In this document: one piece after another, positions 15,226 to 18,013 of the stretch | How the letters are laid out: the number at the start of each line of letters is the position of its first letter | Position numbering within the stretch: position 1 is the first letter of the stretch | Source of the DNA: Bacteroidales bacterium | GTDB lineage: Bacteria; Bacteroidota; Bacteroidia; Bacteroidales; UBA7960 | DNA: 18,013 nt | Assembly: GCA_007120675.1 (NCBI GenBank) | Contig: SKNE01000070.1 | Location: forward strand, 1 to 18,013 | Direction: 5' to 3' | Program-made: the position numbers and the translations under genes | The notes under the pieces: generated by a model | Seen by the model: only the letters and a program-made list of their open reading frames with translations | Database searches by the model: none | Told to the model about the DNA's origin: nothing

Positions 15226-16590
15226 CTACCAGGTGTAGGAGATCCCTGTCTGCAGGGTGTAGCTGTAGGGGAATGCGTTCCCCTGCATCATCCCTTCCCT
15301 TTGTACCGGGTTGAGGAAAACTTGTGCAGTGGGCTCCAGGTGAAGGGTCAGGCGGCTGCTGACGGGGATATCCATGGAGAATCCCCCCAGGGCGGAAAAG
15401 TTGAACTGCTTCACGCCAAAGGTCTCCCCGATGGGAGCGCTCAGGGTATTGTGGCCCAGGTAAACTTCGTTTTCCAGCAGGTAGGTGCCTGAAACCCCTC
15501 CCTTTAATTGAAAGCCAATGTGCCGGCGCCACAACTGGTAGCGGAAGACAACCGGAACCTCCAGGTAAGTAAATAGCTGGGTGAGTCCTTCCGCCGACTT
15601 GTTCAGTGTTCGGACATCCCCGTCGTCAATGAACTGTTTATTGGTCAACACGCGGAACGACTGAAGGTCGGCAAAATAAAAGTGCAGGTTGGTCAGCCTG
15701 ATGCTCCCGTGTGAGGTCAGGATGGTTTGCGGATGGAAGGCGAGGCTTCCGTCGCGTCCCTGGTCAAAAAGGGGCATGTTGGCCGGGTGCGAATAAGCCA
15801 TGACATCCTTCACATACTGTCCGACCTGCCTGTAGCTGGCCCCGGTCTGCACTGACCAGCGCGGCGACAGTCCGAATTGTGCAGTCAATCCCAGGCCGTA
15901 GGTGAGGATGGCCTCCTCCAGTGTTTCAAAGGGAACCTGGTGCGGACTGAAGGTTTCGTCGGTGACCAGCAACCGGTAATTGTAGCCTGGCGAAACATGC
16001 AGGCCGAAACTTATCCCTGCCGGCTTGTCATTCCCAATCCTGGACAAGAATTCCAGCAGGCCAGGTTCTTTGGTCTCTTCTGCCGTCTGCAGATGGCTTT
16101 GCCGCCTCGTGATGGGGTGGCTGACATCGACCGTCCGGATCTGCCTGTCCCCGCGCCCCCTATCTGCCAGGTGCTCAATGGGCCGCTGACCTGTTATGCC
16201 CATGGCGGGCATGAAAGGATCTTCAAGACGGAAATTGTAGGAGGCAGCGGTGAATAGGCCGCGCTGACTGCTCCGCTCAATGGCCGGCGGGCGCTGCTGC
16301 CCGGTCTGCAGTCCCCCGTCCCATCCCCGTGCCCTCAGGTGAGAGGCTGGTTGCATGCTGGCCAGGCCATCCTGTCCTTCGAGGCGATCAAAAACGAGAA
16401 ACCATAAAGAGAACAAGGCTGCCACGAGGGCGGCAAGGGAGGCCGCCACGCGCCAGAACGGGACTACCAGCCTGCGTATGCCGGGCTTGGCCATGCCGTC
16501 AGAAATGGCCAGCCAGGCCTCCACGGGAGGATTCACCTCCAGGTCGTGCAGGCTTTCGTAAACTTTTTCGTCTATATGGTGCCGTTCCAT
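15226..16590 (-). CDS. Anti-sigma-like N-terminus fused to an outer-membrane beta-barrel
   Basis: A 454-residue protein with a split personality. Residues 1-42 are a charged cytoplasmic segment (ERHHIDEKVYESLHDLEV, PPVEAWLAISDGM) resembling the short anti-sigma tails of Bacteroidota. A single transmembrane helix covers about 43-67 (FWRVAASLAALVAALFSLWF). An Arg/Gln-rich linker runs from 68 to about 190. From about 191 to the end there are amphipathic strands of an OMP_b-brl_2-type barrel, including TYLEVPVVFRYQLW near 341-354, and the chain ends SYTW with the terminal aromatic typical of barrels. It starts four bases after the sigma-factor stop (TGA-AAGG-ATG), implying coupled translation and a regulatory pair. 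I recall similar sigma-neighbouring genes in other Bacteroidota, without an assigned function. The mode of membrane insertion is unknown. Confidence 0.8.
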   Translation of the reverse strand: MERHHIDEKVYESLHDLEVNPPVEAWLAISDGMAKPGIRRLVVPFWRVAASLAALVAALFSLWFLVFDRLEGQDGLASMQPASHLRARGWDGGLQTGQQRPPAIERSSQRGLFTAASYNFRLEDPFMPAMGITGQRPIEHLADRGRGDRQIRTVDVSHPITRRQSHLQTAEETKEPGLLEFLSRIGNDKPAGISFGLHVSPGYNYRLLVTDETFSPHQVPFETLEEAILTYGLGLTAQFGLSPRWSVQTGASYRQVGQYVKDVMAYSHPANMPLFDQGRDGSLAFHPQTILTSHGSIRLTNLHFYFADLQSFRVLTNKQFIDDGDVRTLNKSAEGLTQLFTYLEVPVVFRYQLWRRHIGFQLKGGVSGTYLLENEVYLGHNTLSAPIGETFGVKQFNFSALGGFSMDIPVSSRLTLHLEPTAQVFLNPVQREGMMQGNAFPYSYTLQTGISYTW

Positions 16591-16594
16591 CCTT

Positions 16595-17143
16595 TCAAAT
16601 GGCCTTGTATACCAATTTCAACTCCTGGCTCAGGGAATTTCTCAAAAGCATTCGCGCCCTGGCCAGGTTAGAGCGCGAGGTGGATTCAGATATGGCCAGT
16701 TTTTCACTGATCTCCTTGTGTGAGTAACCCTCGATGGCATACAGGTTGAATACCAGCCGGTACTGAAGCGGTAATTGCTGTACCAGTGCCAGCACCTCCC
16801 TGGCGCCCAACTCATCGGGTCCGTGGTTGTGATTTACCAGGTTTTCGTAGTCAACATACTGTTCAATGGGCAGGTGGTACATCCGTTCACGGTATTTTTC
16901 AATGGCCGTGTTCACGAATATCCGCCGCATCCACCCCTCAAAAGCACCTTTTGCCTTATAGGATGGCAGCTTGTTGAACACTTTGATGAAACCCTCCTGC
17001 AGGATATCCTGTGCCTCATCATGAGTGGCCGCATAGCGCAGGCACAGGCCAAACATCTTTTTGGCATACATGGCGTACAGGCGATACTGATCCGCCTTGC
17101 GGTGCTGCAGGCACCCCTTTATGATCGTGTCCAGGGATTCCAT
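16595..17143 (-). CDS. RNA polymerase ECF-type sigma factor
   Basis: Sigma-70 family protein of the extracytoplasmic-function type, 182 residues. Region 2 covers about 20-90, with the helix DEAQDILQEGFIKVFNKL at 42-59 that binds core polymerase and FEGWMRRIFVNTAIEKYR at 68-85 for -10 recognition. Region 4 covers about 115-170, with LPLQYRLVFNLYAIEGYSHKE and a helix-turn-helix ISEKLAISESTSRSNLARAR for -35 contact. There is no long acidic spacer, as expected for ECF factors. The next gene encodes its probable membrane-bound regulator. A perfect -7 element lies about 20 bases upstream. The regulon cannot be deduced from this window. Confidence 0.96.
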   Translation of the reverse strand: MESLDTIIKGCLQHRKADQYRLYAMYAKKMFGLCLRYAATHDEAQDILQEGFIKVFNKLPSYKAKGAFEGWMRRIFVNTAIEKYRERMYHLPIEQYVDYENLVNHNHGPDELGAREVLALVQQLPLQYRLVFNLYAIEGYSHKEISEKLAISESTSRSNLARARMLLRNSLSQELKLVYKAI

Positions 17144-17161
17144 CGGGTCCTTGTTTCACAG

Positions 17162-17169
17162 CAAATATA
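17162..17169 (-). promoter_or_regulatory. Candidate -7 promoter element for the sigma-factor operon
   Basis: The minus strand reads TATATTTG, a perfect TAnnTTTG. The predicted start near 17155 gives a leader of about 12 bases before ATG 17143. No TTTG is seen at -33; that region is an A-run. The match to the housekeeping consensus suggests the operon is not solely autoregulated. Confidence 0.5.
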
Positions 17170-17232
17170 CGGGTATTTTTTTTTGTAACTCACCCGTGCA
17201 TCTGCCTCACAAACTCAATCGGTCAAAGAGCG

Positions 17233-18013
17233 TCAGTGTTGATTATGGTAACTCTTTCCTTCACCGTTGAAGAGTACGATCACGTATTGCTCACGAAACA
17301 CCTTCGCGATGTCCGCCAAAACGTCAAAATCTCCGTCAAAGCTAAAGACAAAGGGCTTCTGGGGGTAAAAGTGGCCCTGGTGCACGAACAGGGCAAAGGA
17401 CTCCTGGCACACCCTGAAGAAGCCATAATTGCCCTCTTCCGGGAAAAGCTCCACGGCCCCGCTGCCCCACAGGTCGGCAAAAAAGGCCTCGTAGGCGTTT
17501 TCACTTCCCACCGACAAATCCTGGATGTACCCCCAGTGATGGTCTGGTCCGAGCCTGTGCATCGTGCTTTCCAGTAAACTGAGGTGATCGCTGTGTCCGT
17601 CAATGACCTGCACCTCCAGCAGCTCATCCTGCATTTGGAAGCGCGTCATAAGGAGATCCTCGTTGATCTCCAGGTCCACCTCGTGGCTGCCCGGATCCAT
17701 GGATCGCAGATCAATGAGCGCCTTAGCCGGTGCGAAGGCCGTAATGCAGGCACCGGGCAGTTCCAGTCCCTTGAACAATATTCGGCGATGCCCGGCAATG
17801 TGGGTATAGTCGTAGTCAATGAAGAAGTTGGCGCAGGGATACTCATCCCGGGTCAGGGCATAGAGCTGCTGATGCCGTATTCCCCCAACGAATTCTTCCC
17901 TCAGCTCCAGGGTGACCACACCCTGGAACCCATCCACCTCTTCCTTCTGGCATGCTGGGGACAGCAAAAGTGTTGCAGTCAGCAGCAGCAGCAAGCCTGC
18001 CTTATGGAGGGTA
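17233..18013 (-). CDS. Putative surface lipoprotein of unknown function (5' end outside window)
   Basis: The reading frame is open to the right edge. A TTG at 17994 could serve as start, but the codons upstream of it (TLHKAG) give a basic n-region in front of the hydrophobic run LLLLLTATLLL, so the true start most likely lies beyond 18013. The run ends in SPAC followed by QKEEVDG. The Cys is a plausible lipidation site (imperfect lipobox, Ser at -3), and K-E-E just after it matches the Lys-acidic-acidic surface-export signal described for Bacteroidota lipoproteins. The remaining roughly 240 residues show no family I recognise; they are acidic with several aromatic strands, no further membrane segments, and Cys at YPCANFF, GACITAF and RVCQESF. 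It precedes the sigma-factor gene by 89 bases on the same strand. Confidence 0.75.
   Translation of the reverse strand, partial: TLHKAGLLLLLTATLLLSPACQKEEVDGFQGVVTLELREEFVGGIRHQQLYALTRDEYPCANFFIDYDYTHIAGHRRILFKGLELPGACITAFAPAKALIDLRSMDPGSHEVDLEINEDLLMTRFQMQDELLEVQVIDGHSDHLSLLESTMHRLGPDHHWGYIQDLSVGSENAYEAFFADLWGSGAVELFPEEGNYGFFRVCQESFALFVHQGHFYPQKPFVFSFDGDFDVLADIAKVFREQYVIVLFNGEGKSYHNQH

Noticed and set aside
1..18013. CRISPR arrays, tRNA or rRNA genes, insertion sequences, prophage genes
   Set aside because: No regularly spaced repeats, tRNA-like cloverleaf sequences, transposase or integrase motifs were found on reading both strands.

Overview
This window comes from a member of the Bacteroidota with fairly high GC (mid to upper 50s percent by eye, not counted). 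Three things support this. There is an Oar-type TonB-dependent receptor, a GldA-type ABC ATPase and three outer-membrane proteins of Bacteroidota type. Gene orders are typical of the phylum (yicC-gmk-nadD, rsgA-dtd, DUF177-rpmF-plsX-fabH). Most transcription starts carry the -7 element TAnnTTTG in place of an E. coli-like -10. No tRNA, rRNA, CRISPR array, insertion sequence or phage gene was seen.

Layout, left to right. (1) 1-749: N-terminal part of an Oar-type TonB-dependent receptor leaving the left edge, with a promoter near 818-848. (2) 1070-5430, all minus: metK, yicC, gmk, nadD and a small outer-membrane beta-barrel gene, read in that order. They supply S-adenosylmethionine, RNA turnover, GDP/dGDP and NAD. 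(3) 5501-7951: gldA (minus) diverges from rsgA (plus), followed by an intrinsic terminator and dtd. (4) 7973-10809, minus: a lipid/ribosome cluster of DUF177 (YceD), rpmF, plsX and fabH. (5) 10887-14117, minus: one 1076-residue flavin/iron-sulfur protein that carries on a single chain the parts usually split among subunits of HcnABC, opine oxidase or dye-linked proline dehydrogenase complexes. It diverges from an envelope-anchored SagB-type nitroreductase at 14358-15107. (6) 15226-18013, minus: a putative surface lipoprotein, an ECF sigma factor, and directly behind it a protein that joins an anti-sigma-like cytoplasmic tail, one membrane helix, a periplasmic linker and an outer-membrane beta-barrel.

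The two parts most worth attention are the all-in-one redox protein with its exported nitroreductase neighbour, and the sigma factor/trans-envelope barrel pair. The latter could link the outer membrane directly to transcription. The other genes are conserved housekeeping functions. Several apparent start codons (outer-membrane protein, fabH, redox fusion, DUF177, lipoprotein) were moved from the longest reading frame to better-supported positions, as explained in each entry.
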